Origin: Nonomuraea sp.
GTDB lineage: Bacteria; Actinomycetota; Actinomycetes; Streptosporangiales; Streptosporangiaceae
NCBI GenBank assembly: GCA_013362835.1
Contig: JABFVJ010000432.1
Coordinates: forward strand, 1-9,287
Direction of reading: 5' to 3'
DNA: 9,287 nt
Both the position numbers and the translations under genes were made by a program. The notes beneath the pieces are model-generated. The model was not told the origin of the DNA. It saw only the letters and a program-made list of their open reading frames with translations, and searched no databases. Shown here piece by piece: positions 1-6,564 of this stretch (positions are counted from its first letter, which is position 1; the number at the start of each line of letters is the position of its first letter).

Positions 1-3000
1 TGATCGCCGCCGCCGTGCCGAGCTTCCCGGCGGCCTCGCGGAGCCGTACGGGGTCGGCGAGCAGCGACAGCGCGCCCGCCAGCCCCTCCAGGGCGAGCGC
101 GACGGCCCTCGGATCGCCGGTGGCCCGCGCGGTCCCGTACCCCTCGCGCTGGCGGGCCAGCGCGGTCTCCGCGTCGCCGCGCTGCTCGGCGACGAAACCC
201 CATTCGGCCATGACGAACGCCATCCCGGGCATCCCCCGCATCTGCCGCAACCAGTCGAGGGCCGTCAGCAGGTACGGCTCCGCCTCCTCGTACCGCCCCT
301 GCCTGCGGGCGCTCATGGCCAGCCCGAGCAGCGCGTTCTCCTCGGCCGACCGGAACGACTGCGCCACCGCCAGCCGCCTGGCCCGCTCGTGGTAGTCGTC
401 GGCCCGCTCGTAGTCGCCCCTGAGCAGCGCGAGCCGTCCCAGCGCGGCCAGCTTGAACGAGACGTCGAACCCCAGCCGCTCAGCCAGCCGCAACGCCTCG
501 TGCCGCAGCCGGGCCGCGCGCTCGTAGTCGCCGCGGATCTCGGCCAGCCGGTCGAGGACGTCCATGGCCTCGACCAGCCCCCATGCGTCGCCCAGCTCCC
601 GGAAGATCGCGAGCCCGCGTACGCCGTCCCGTTCCATCGCCGCGAGGTCGCCCCGGGCCACGGCGAGCTTGGCGCGCAGGCACAGCACCGCCGCCACCCC
701 CCACCGGTCCCCCAGCTCCTCGTACGCCGCCAGCGCCCGGCTCACCGCCGCCTCGTGCGCCGCGTGGTCGCCGTACGCCCACCTGACGAAGCTCAGGAAC
801 CAGTCGGCCAGCGCCGTACCCGCCAGGTCGAGCCCGTCCCGCCGTACGGGCGGCGTCGGCTCGCCGAGCAACAACCCGATCCCCGCCAGCCACACCGACA
901 CCCGCGCGGCCAAGACCTCCTCGGACCCTGCGTTACCGGCCAGGGCCGCGGCCTCCTCGGCTCCTGGGGCGGCGGCGAGGGCCGCGGCCAGCGACCTGCG
1001 GGCCTCGCGCAACCTGCCGCGCAGGATCCAGTACCAGGCGAGCGCGTCGGCCAGGCGCAGGGCCTCGGGGCCCGACAGGGCCAGGCGCAGGTTGGCGCTC
1101 TCGGCGTCGAGCCGGTCCAGCCACTCGTGCTGGCGCGGGCCGCGCAACTCGGCGCGTACGGCGAGCTCGGTGTAGTAGCGGGCGTGCCGCTCCCGCAGCC
1201 GCTCGTGCTCCCCCGCCGCACGCAGCCGTTCCACGCAGTACGCCGTCACGGACTCCAGCAACCGGTACCGGGGCCCAGGACCCACCACGACCAGCGACCG
1301 GTCCACCAGCCTGGCCAGCACGTCGAGCACGTCCACACCCGGCTCCGCGCAGACCTCCTCGGCCGCCTCCAGCGTGCACCCGTCGGCGTGCACCGCCAGC
1401 CGCCGCAGCACCACCCGCTCGTCGCCGGACAGCAGCTCCCAGCTCCAGTCGATGGTCGCCCGAAGCGTGCGCTGACGGGCGGGCGCGTCCCGCATGCCCG
1501 CGTTGAGCAGCCTGAACCTGTCATCCAGCCGGGCCGCCAACTCCTGTACGCCGAGCGCCCGCACCCTGGTCGCGGCCAGCTCCAGGGCCAGGGGAATGCC
1601 GTCGAGCCGCCGGCAGATGGTCGCCACGGCCGGGCTGGGCTCGACCTGCGCACGGGCGGCGAACAGGCGTACGGCGTCGGGTTCGGGAAGCGGATCTACT
1701 ACGCGTACGCGCTCGCCCGAAACCCCCAGCGGCTCCTGACTGGTGGCGAGGACCCGGAGGCCGGGCGCGGCCCGCAACAACACCGCAACCAGCTCAGCGA
1801 CCTGCTCGACCAAATGCTCACAGTTGTCCAGCACCAGCAACGCGGACTTCGCCGCCAGCACCCCCGCCAACCTCGGCACCAACGGCACGGCCAGGTCGTC
1901 ACGCACCCCCACCACCGCCGCCACCGCCTCCGCCACATCCGCAGCCCCCGCCAACTCCACCAACCACACCCCATCCCCGAACAACCTCCCAACCCCAGCG
2001 AAACCGACCGCCGAACCAGGGCCGACCGCGGAAGCGGACCCAGAGGCCAACGCGGAGGCGGAGGGGGAGGCGGAGGCGGAGGCCGCCACCGGAGCAGACG
2101 CGGGGCCGAAACCGGGGGCGGAAACGGGGGCGGAAACGGGGGCGGAAACGGGGGCGGAAACGGGGGTGGTGGGGGTCAGGGTGTGGGCGGCGGCGAGGGC
2201 GAGGCGGGTTTTGCCGACGCCGCCCGTCCCCGTGAGGGTCACCAGGCGCGAGCCGCGCAGCAACCCGACGATCTCCGCGAGGTCGGCGTCGCGGCCGATC
2301 AGGTCGGTGACCGGGGCGGGCAGGCCGACGGGCGAGGGTGAGGCGGGCGGCCGGGGGCTCAGGGCGGGGTCCTGGCGGAGGATGGCCTGGTGGAGGGCGG
2401 CCAGGTCGGGTGAGGGGTCGAGGCCCAGCTCCTCCGCCAGCCGTACGCGCAACTCCTCGTACGCGGCCAGCGCCTCGCTCTGCCGTCCGCTCCGGTACAG
2501 CGCCTTCATGTGCGAGGCGCGCGACCGTTCGCGCAGGGGGTGGCGGGCGACCAGGTCGGAGAGGTCGACGTGCTCGCCGAGCGCGAGGCGTACCTCGGCC
2601 TGTTCCTCCAGGGCCGACAGCCGCAGCTCCTCCAGCAACGTGATCTCGGCGCGGGCGAACCCCTCGTCGGCGAAGTCGGCGTACGCGGGCCCCCGCCACA
2701 GCGCGAGCGCCTCCTCCAGCTCGCGACCGCGTCCACGCGGCCCGGCATCGCGGCCCGCGACCAGCGCGCGGAAGCGGGCGGCGTCGGAGTCGTGCGGGGC
2801 CAGGCGGTATCCGGCGGGGCTGTGGACGATCAGGGCGGGGTCACCGAGCGCCCGGCGGAGCTGGGAGACGCGGGCCTGGAGGGTGCCGACGGGGTTGCGG
2901 GTGGGACGGTCGCCCCAGAGGTCGTCGATCAGCCGGTCCATGGAGACCGGGCGCCCACCGGCGGCCAGCAGGTCGGCGAGGAGCGCGCGGACCTTGGGCT

Positions 3001-3070
3001 CGGCGACGTGGATCTCCTCGCCGCCGTCCGTCCACACGGCCAGCGGGCCGAGCACTCCGAATCGCACCAT
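1..3070 (-). CDS. SARP/AfsR-type transcriptional regulator (winged helix - BTAD - NB-ARC - TPR), C-terminus cut by window edge
   Basis: Cytoplasmic transcriptional activator of the AfsR/SARP class; 1023 codons are visible without a stop and the C-terminal end lies outside the window. It starts MVRFGVLGPL. Residues about 1-92 form the OmpR-like winged helix (RALLADLLAAGGRPVSMDRL, then LQARVSQLRRALGD and the SPAGYRL hairpin). Residues about 95-245 form the bacterial transcriptional activation domain. The NB-ARC ATPase follows, with Walker A GTGGVGKT at 281-288, Walker B LLVLD at 411-415, then SQEPLGV and a GIPLALELAA (GLPL-type) motif. A winged-helix segment (RYRLLESVTAYC) lies near 600, and an alanine- and leucine-rich TPR-like array runs from about 610 to the edge. 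The family usually has about 1000-1100 residues, so little is missing. The ATG at 3070 is chosen; GTG at 3067 is equally possible because no good ribosome binding site is visible. Oddity: about 60 extra residues after Walker A, described separately. Its target is unknown; the divergent oxidoreductase is the obvious candidate. Confidence 0.93.
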   Translation of the reverse strand, partial: MVRFGVLGPLAVWTDGGEEIHVAEPKVRALLADLLAAGGRPVSMDRLIDDLWGDRPTRNPVGTLQARVSQLRRALGDPALIVHSPAGYRLAPHDSDAARFRALVAGRDAGPRGRGRELEEALALWRGPAYADFADEGFARAEITLLEELRLSALEEQAEVRLALGEHVDLSDLVARHPLRERSRASHMKALYRSGRQSEALAAYEELRVRLAEELGLDPSPDLAALHQAILRQDPALSPRPPASPSPVGLPAPVTDLIGRDADLAEIVGLLRGSRLVTLTGTGGVGKTRLALAAAHTLTPTTPVSAPVSAPVSAPVSAPGFGPASAPVAASASASPSASALASGSASAVGPGSAVGFAGVGRLFGDGVWLVELAGAADVAEAVAAVVGVRDDLAVPLVPRLAGVLAAKSALLVLDNCEHLVEQVAELVAVLLRAAPGLRVLATSQEPLGVSGERVRVVDPLPEPDAVRLFAARAQVEPSPAVATICRRLDGIPLALELAATRVRALGVQELAARLDDRFRLLNAGMRDAPARQRTLRATIDWSWELLSGDERVVLRRLAVHADGCTLEAAEEVCAEPGVDVLDVLARLVDRSLVVVGPGPRYRLLESVTAYCVERLRAAGEHERLRERHARYYTELAVRAELRGPRQHEWLDRLDAESANLRLALSGPEALRLADALAWYWILRGRLREARRSLAAALAAAPGAEEAAALAGNAGSEEVLAARVSVWLAGIGLLLGEPTPPVRRDGLDLAGTALADWFLSFVRWAYGDHAAHEAAVSRALAAYEELGDRWGVAAVLCLRAKLAVARGDLAAMERDGVRGLAIFRELGDAWGLVEAMDVLDRLAEIRGDYERAARLRHEALRLAERLGFDVSFKLAALGRLALLRGDYERADDYHERARRLAVAQSFRSAEENALLGLAMSARRQGRYEEAEPYLLTALDWLRQMRGMPGMAFVMAEWGFVAEQRGDAETALARQREGYGTARATGDPRAVALALEGLAGALSLLADPVRLREAAGKLGTAAAI
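1985..2173 (-). other. Pro/Ala/Ser/Val low-complexity insertion inside the NB-ARC domain
   Basis: Residues about 300-362 of the regulator lie between the Walker A helix (RLALAAAHTL) and the second strand (GDGVWLVEL). They form a low-complexity linker: PVSA repeated four times, then APGFGPASAP, then a Ser/Ala alternating stretch and glycine-rich sequence. The Walker A lysine is residue 287 and the strand tryptophan is residue 369. In typical family members this gap is about 20-25 residues (my recollection of the family), so about 60 are extra. Codons in and just after this stretch shift towards GTT, GGG, GGT, GCT, TCT and TTG, unlike the C-ending codons of the rest of the gene. The reading frame stays open throughout, so the gene is not broken by it. 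Confidence 0.8.
2108..2167. repeat. 12-bp tandem repeat (GGAAACGGGGGC), about five copies
   Basis: On the plus strand the 12-mer GGAAACGGGGGC occurs perfectly at 2120-2131, 2132-2143 and 2144-2155. A fourth copy at 2156-2167 has its last base changed to T, and a degenerate copy with one extra C precedes the array at about 2108-2119. Read on the minus strand, each unit encodes Ala-Pro-Val-Ser, so gain or loss of a unit keeps frame. A related GGCGGA hexamer-rich stretch follows at about 2050-2083 and encodes the Ser/Ala alternation. The array is short enough to be a slippage-prone coding minisatellite. Confidence 0.9.
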
Positions 3071-3133
3071 GCCAAAGCTAACCCGTAGCGGTCCCGAAGG
3101 ATTTCCGTAGGGCGGTCCCCGAGGCTCGGTGGC
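3071..3133. promoter_or_regulatory. Divergent promoter region with imperfect direct repeat
   Basis: This 63-bp gap separates the start of the SARP-type regulator (minus) from the oxidoreductase (plus) and must carry the promoters of both. It holds an imperfect direct repeat: GTAGCGGTCCCGAAGG at 3085-3100 and GTAGGGCGGTCCCCGAGG at 3107-3124. The shared CGGTCCC cores start at 3089 and 3113, 24 bp apart. Direct repeats spaced by about two helical turns are the usual kind of site for SARP-type winged-helix regulators, so this is a candidate autoregulatory operator. The second copy includes the GAGG (3121-3124) that serves as ribosome binding site for the oxidoreductase. I cannot identify convincing -10/-35 boxes. 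Confidence 0.45.
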
Positions 3134-3991
3134 ATGACTCAGGTGACAGTTGTGGGACTCGGCCCGATGGGGTCGAAGATGGCCGGGACGTTCCTCGGGG
3201 CGGGCCACGAGGTGGCCGTGTGGAACCGTACGGCGAGCAAGGCCGAACCGCTCATCGCCCAGGGCGCCACGCGCGCGGCCTCGGCCGCGGACGGCGACCT
3301 GCTGGTGTTCAGCCAGCTCGGCTACCAGGCGATGTACGACAGCCTCGCCGACGCGAGGCTGGACGGAAAGGTGCTGGTCAACCTCAGCTCCGGCACCCCG
3401 GACGAGCTGCGCGCGGCGGCCCGCTGGGTGACCGGACGCGGCGGCGCCTTGATCACGGCCGGAATCATGGTCCCGCCCCCCGGAATCGGCCAACCAGGCG
3501 CGTACGCCTTCTACAGCGGCCCCAAGGACGCCCTGGACCGGCACACCGCGACCCTGAAGGCCCTCGGCGACGTGATCTACGTCGGCGCCGACGAGGGCCT
3601 GGCGATGATGTACTACCAGGCGCTGCTGCTGATCTTCTGGTCCAGCCTGACCAGCCACATGCACGCCATGGCCCTGCTGCGCACGGCCGGGGTCTCCCCG
3701 CTGGAGTTCCTGCCGTTCGCACGGGAGACCTTCACCCAGCTCGGCGGCGACGGCGTGATGGGGTACGCCAAGATCCTCGCCGAGGAGTTCGCGGCGGGGA
3801 CCTATCCCGGCGAGCTGAACAGCCTGCACATGCAGGCCGTCGGCCTCGGCCACGCCGTCGAGGCGCTGCGCGAGGCGGGCCTGGAGACCACGGTGCCCGG
3901 CGCGCTCAAGGAGCTGTTCGAGCGCGCCGACGCCGAAGGGCGCGGCCACGAAGGGCTCGGCACCGTGATCGAATCGATAAGGAAGCCCTGA
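3134..3991 (+). CDS. NADP-dependent oxidoreductase, imine reductase / beta-hydroxyacid dehydrogenase superfamily
   Basis: A 285-residue soluble oxidoreductase. The N-terminal Rossmann fold has GLGPMGSKMA (residues 8-17), and after the second strand VWNRTASK (29-36), where Arg32 suggests NADPH preference. The stretch NLSSGTPDEL (83-92) and the IMVPPPGIG segment (111-119) resemble the SGTP and MVPP motifs of imine reductases. The C-terminal all-helical domain would dimerise to form the active site. The catalytic lysine of classical beta-hydroxyacid dehydrogenases is not evident. At the position where many imine reductases have Asp (LYD), this protein has Tyr161 (MYY), as in the Tyr-type members. 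Length fits the family (about 285-300). Start ATG is preceded by GAGG nine bases upstream. The true substrate is unknown; a hydroxyacid or succinate-semialdehyde type substrate cannot be excluded. It is divergent from the SARP-type regulator and its stop codon abuts that of cbs. Confidence 0.87.
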   Translation: MTQVTVVGLGPMGSKMAGTFLGAGHEVAVWNRTASKAEPLIAQGATRAASAADGDLLVFSQLGYQAMYDSLADARLDGKVLVNLSSGTPDELRAAARWVTGRGGALITAGIMVPPPGIGQPGAYAFYSGPKDALDRHTATLKALGDVIYVGADEGLAMMYYQALLLIFWSSLTSHMHAMALLRTAGVSPLEFLPFARETFTQLGGDGVMGYAKILAEEFAAGTYPGELNSLHMQAVGLGHAVEALREAGLETTVPGALKELFERADAEGRGHEGLGTVIESIRKP

Positions 3992-5362
3992 TCAGTGGTT
4001 GGCGAGGAAGGCGAGCAGGTCCTGCCTGGTGATCAGCCCGGCGGGCTTGCCGTCCTCCAGCACGACGGCCGCGTCGGCCTTCTCCAGCGCCTCGACCGCG
4101 CGGGAGACGGGTTCGCCGCTGCCGATCGTGGGTAGCGGCGCCGACATGTGGTCGGAGATCGGGTCGTCCGAGGAGAGCCTGCCGTGGTAGAGGGCTTCGA
4201 GGAGGTCGCGCTCGACGATGGAGCCGATCACCTCGGCCGCCATGACCGGCGGCTCCTCCTTCATGACCGGGAGCTGCGACACCGAGTACTCGCGCATGAT
4301 CGAGATGGCCGTGCCGACCGACTCGTGCGGGTGCGCGTGCACGAACTCGGGCAGCGCCGGCCCCTTGCGCGCCAGCACGTCGCCGACCAGGCCCTCCTCC
4401 GAGCTGGTCGTCAGGAAGCCGTAGTCGGCCATCCAGTCGTCGTTGAAGATCTTCGACAGGTAGCCGCGGCCGCCGTCGGGCAGCAGCACGACCACGACGT
4501 CGTCGGGGCCCGCCTTGGCCGCCACCTGCAGCGCCGCCACCACGGCCATGCCGCACGAGCCGCCCACGAGCAGCCCTTCCTCGCGGGCGAGCCTGCGGGT
4601 CATGGTGAAGGAGTCCTTGTCGGACACCGCGATGATCTCGTCGCAGATCTTGGTGTCGTACGTGGCCGGCCAGATGTCCTCGCCCACGCCCTCCACCAGG
4701 TAGGGACGGCCGGAGCCGCCGGAGTACACCGAGCCCTCGGGGTCGGCGCCGATGATCTTCACCCGGCCGCCCGAGACCTCCTTGAGGTAGCGGCCGGTGC
4801 CGCTGATCGTGCCGCCGGTGCCGATGCCCGCGACGAAGTGGGTGATCTTCCCGTCGGTCTCCTCCCACAGCTCGGGGCCCGTCGAGTGGTAGTGGGAGTC
4901 GGGGTTGTTGGCGTTGGAGTACTGGTCGGGCTTCCAGGCGTTGGGCACCTCGCGGGCCAGCCGGTCGGAGACCGAGTAGTAGGACTCCGGGTGGTCGGGC
5001 GAGACGGCGGTCGGGCAGACCACGACCTCGGCCCCGTACGCGCGCAGCACCGCGATCTTGTCCTGGGCCACCTTGTCGGGCACCACGAACAGGCACCGGT
5101 AGCCCCTCTGCTGGGCCACGATGGCGAGCCCCACGCCGGTGTTGCCGGACGTCGGCTCCACGATGACGCCACCGGGCCGCAGCGCGCCGGACGCCTCGGC
5201 GGCCTCGATCATGCGCAGCGCGATGCGGTCCTTCACGGAGCCGCCGGGGTTGAAGTACTCGACCTTGGCCAGCACCTGGGCGGAGATCCCCGCCGTGACT
5301 TTGTGCATGCGGACCAGCGGAGTGTTCCCCATGAGGTCGACCAGGGAATCGTAAACGCGCAC
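3992..5362 (-). CDS. cbs: Cystathionine beta-synthase (PLP enzyme with C-terminal CBS domain pair)
   Basis: Condenses L-serine with L-homocysteine to cystathionine, the first step of reverse transsulfuration, in the cytoplasm. Numbering here is from the upstream TTG at 5386. The fold-type II PLP domain has NPGGSVKDR with PLP lysine K52, the phosphate/substrate loop TSGNTG (79-84), SYYSVSDR, the YSNANNP stretch (156-162), GIGTGGT (187-193) and GGSCG (275-279). The segment PDGGRGYLSKIFND leads into two CBS domains, about 343-400 and 408-464. There is no N-terminal heme-binding extension. YSVSDR, the EGVGED segment and the paired CBS domains favour cystathionine beta-synthase over plain cysteine synthase. 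I choose GTG at 5362, which aligns with the start of actinobacterial homologues and has AAGAAGG about 11 bases upstream. The TTG at 5386 would add eight residues but has no ribosome binding site. The CBS pair may bind an adenosyl ligand, which is inference. Confidence 0.95.
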   Translation of the reverse strand: MRVYDSLVDLMGNTPLVRMHKVTAGISAQVLAKVEYFNPGGSVKDRIALRMIEAAEASGALRPGGVIVEPTSGNTGVGLAIVAQQRGYRCLFVVPDKVAQDKIAVLRAYGAEVVVCPTAVSPDHPESYYSVSDRLAREVPNAWKPDQYSNANNPDSHYHSTGPELWEETDGKITHFVAGIGTGGTISGTGRYLKEVSGGRVKIIGADPEGSVYSGGSGRPYLVEGVGEDIWPATYDTKICDEIIAVSDKDSFTMTRRLAREEGLLVGGSCGMAVVAALQVAAKAGPDDVVVVLLPDGGRGYLSKIFNDDWMADYGFLTTSSEEGLVGDVLARKGPALPEFVHAHPHESVGTAISIMREYSVSQLPVMKEEPPVMAAEVIGSIVERDLLEALYHGRLSSDDPISDHMSAPLPTIGSGEPVSRAVEALEKADAAVVLEDGKPAGLITRQDLLAFLANH

Positions 5363-5489
5363 CGAGGTGTTCACCTTCTTTGCCAAAGCTTGATCAGCTT
5401 GCCCGAGGCCGAGATCCAGTGGGGGTGGCAGGCCCTCGGCTAGTTTTCAAGCAAACGCTACCGCCGAGTTCGACCGGGGAGGGCACTAC
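5363..5489. promoter_or_regulatory. Divergent promoter region between cbs and the SGNH hydrolase gene
   Basis: 127 bp between two divergent starts. It contains an AT-rich island, TAGTTTTCAAGCAAACGCTA at 5441-5460, in otherwise GC-rich sequence; promoter elements or an operator probably lie here, but no clean -10/-35 pair stands out on either strand. A short perfect inverted repeat, AAGCT-TGATC-AGCTT, spans 5386-5400 just upstream of cbs. Imperfect complementary blocks CCGAGG (5403-5408) and CCTCGG (5434-5439) could pair in the cbs leader transcript. The plus-strand gene has a strong ribosome binding site GGGGAGGG at 5476-5483, six bases before its GTG start. Confidence 0.5.
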
Positions 5490-6473
5490 GTGGTCTGGGC
5501 AGCAGGCATGGCACGCGCGGCCAGGAGGATCGCCATGGCGGCCGCGCTGGGAGGCGGCGGGCTGACGGCTCTGGGAGCCACCGCGTACGGCCTGCTGATC
5601 GCCGAAGGGCTGCTCGCGCGCAAGGCCATCGGCCGCCCGCACGGACTGGACGGACCGCCCTCCGACGGCATCTACGGCGAGTTCCCCGGAGAGCCCATCA
5701 GAATGGCCATGCTGGGCGATTCCACCTCGGTGGGCCTGGGCATGACCGACCCCAGCCACACCCCCGCCGTGCTGCTGGCCAACGGCGTGGCCGCCGTCTC
5801 GGAACGGCCGGTGCGCCTCCTCGTGGCAGGCAAGTCGGGCGCCCCCTCGGCCGAGCTGGCCGAACAGGTGGACGCCGCCATGGCCATGCGCCCCGAGGTG
5901 GCGGTCATCTTCGTCGGCGCCAACGACATCATCACCCAGACGCCGCCCGCCATCGCCGTACGCCACCTGACCAAGGCCGTGCGCCGGCTGCGCGAGGCGA
6001 ACGTCGAGGTGGTCGTCGGCACCTGCCCCGACCTCGGCACCGTACGTCCCATCGCCCAGCCGCTGCGCTGGGTGACCCGGCGCTGGAGCCGCCAGCTCGC
6101 CGCGGCCCAGACGGTCGCGGTGGTGGACGCCGGAGGCCGCACGGTCGCGTTCGCCGACGTCCTGGGGCCGGAGTTCGATACAAATCCGACAGAAATGTTC
6201 GGACCGGATCGTTTCCATCCATCTGACCGAGGTTACGCGCAGGCCGCTTACGCGGTGCTACCGTCGGTATGCGCTGCGTTGGGGCTGTGGCCTGAGCCGC
6301 AGCCCGCACGTGGCGAAGGACTGCAACCGATCTACCTTGCGGCGGCAACGGCCGCGGAGGAGCCCGGCACCGAGGTCACCGCGACCCGGGTCGACGGGCG
6401 GGCGACGGGCCTGCACGGCAAGTGGGCCACGTTGTTCCGCCGGCGGCTCGGCGAGACGCCTTCCGACGCCTGA
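5490..6473 (+). CDS. SGNH/GDSL-family hydrolase with N-terminal membrane anchor (Rv1075c-like)
   Basis: A 327-residue predicted esterase/lipase of the SGNH fold, probably facing the cell envelope. Basic residues followed by a hydrophobic segment (residues about 15-42, AMAAALGGGG to TAYGLLIAEG) form a signal anchor or uncleaved signal. Block I is MLGDSTSVG with nucleophile Ser78. Block II is near AGKSGAPS (113-120). Block III is VGANDI with Gly143 and Asn145. Block V is DRFHPS with Asp240 and His243. All four SGNH positions are therefore present. After residue about 270 comes a 55-residue tail of low conservation with a basic end. GTG at 5490 is the start, set by GGGGAGGG six bases upstream. 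It diverges from cbs and is followed by a lipoprotein and a thiolase gene in the same direction. In Mycobacterium tuberculosis the GDSL protein Rv1075c sits between fadA3 and the lipU-cbs pair. The natural substrate is unknown. Confidence 0.9.
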   Translation: MVWAAGMARAARRIAMAAALGGGGLTALGATAYGLLIAEGLLARKAIGRPHGLDGPPSDGIYGEFPGEPIRMAMLGDSTSVGLGMTDPSHTPAVLLANGVAAVSERPVRLLVAGKSGAPSAELAEQVDAAMAMRPEVAVIFVGANDIITQTPPAIAVRHLTKAVRRLREANVEVVVGTCPDLGTVRPIAQPLRWVTRRWSRQLAAAQTVAVVDAGGRTVAFADVLGPEFDTNPTEMFGPDRFHPSDRGYAQAAYAVLPSVCAALGLWPEPQPARGEGLQPIYLAAATAAEEPGTEVTATRVDGRATGLHGKWATLFRRRLGETPSDA

Positions 6474-6564
6474 CCGCGTCCGGCGGGCGGCTTGACGACG
6501 CCTGATCCCGGTCACCCTCCGAGCCTGAGCCGTCACTCCTCGTCCCCTTTGGAGTGAATTGCCC
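6474..6564 (+). promoter_or_regulatory. Spacer and ribosome binding site ahead of the lipoprotein gene
   Basis: A short gap after the hydrolase stop codon. GGAG at 6551-6554 lies four bases before TTG (6559) and ten bases before GTG (6565); it does not settle which of these starts the lipoprotein. A TTGACG at about 6493 resembles a -35 box, but no matching -10 box follows at normal spacing, so co-transcription with the hydrolase is the simpler reading. No terminator hairpin is seen here. Confidence 0.35.

Noticed and set aside
2108..2167. The 12-bp tandem array considered as a CRISPR or origin-type iteron set
   Set aside because: Units are contiguous without spacers, lie inside a coding frame and translate to a regular PVSA repeat, so a coding minisatellite is the better reading.
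389..2341. A 650-codon open frame on the plus strand over the regulator gene
   Set aside because: Its product is rich in Arg, Gln, Pro, His and Gly with no domain logic, while the opposite strand encodes all expected SARP/NB-ARC motifs in order. It is an antisense shadow of high-GC third positions.
1743..3110. A 455-codon plus-strand open frame over the same gene and its start
   Set aside because: Ser/Arg/Ala/Thr-rich translation with no recognisable motif; it is antisense to the winged-helix and BTAD coding sequence.
3906..5096. A 396-codon minus-strand open frame overlapping cbs in another frame
   Set aside because: Arg/Gly-rich out-of-frame shadow of cbs, whose own frame has full motif support.
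5401..5440. Complementary GC blocks in the cbs leader considered as a riboswitch (for example SAM or SAH type)
   Set aside because: Only a six-base pairing is clear, and I see none of the conserved core sequence of known SAM or SAH riboswitches.
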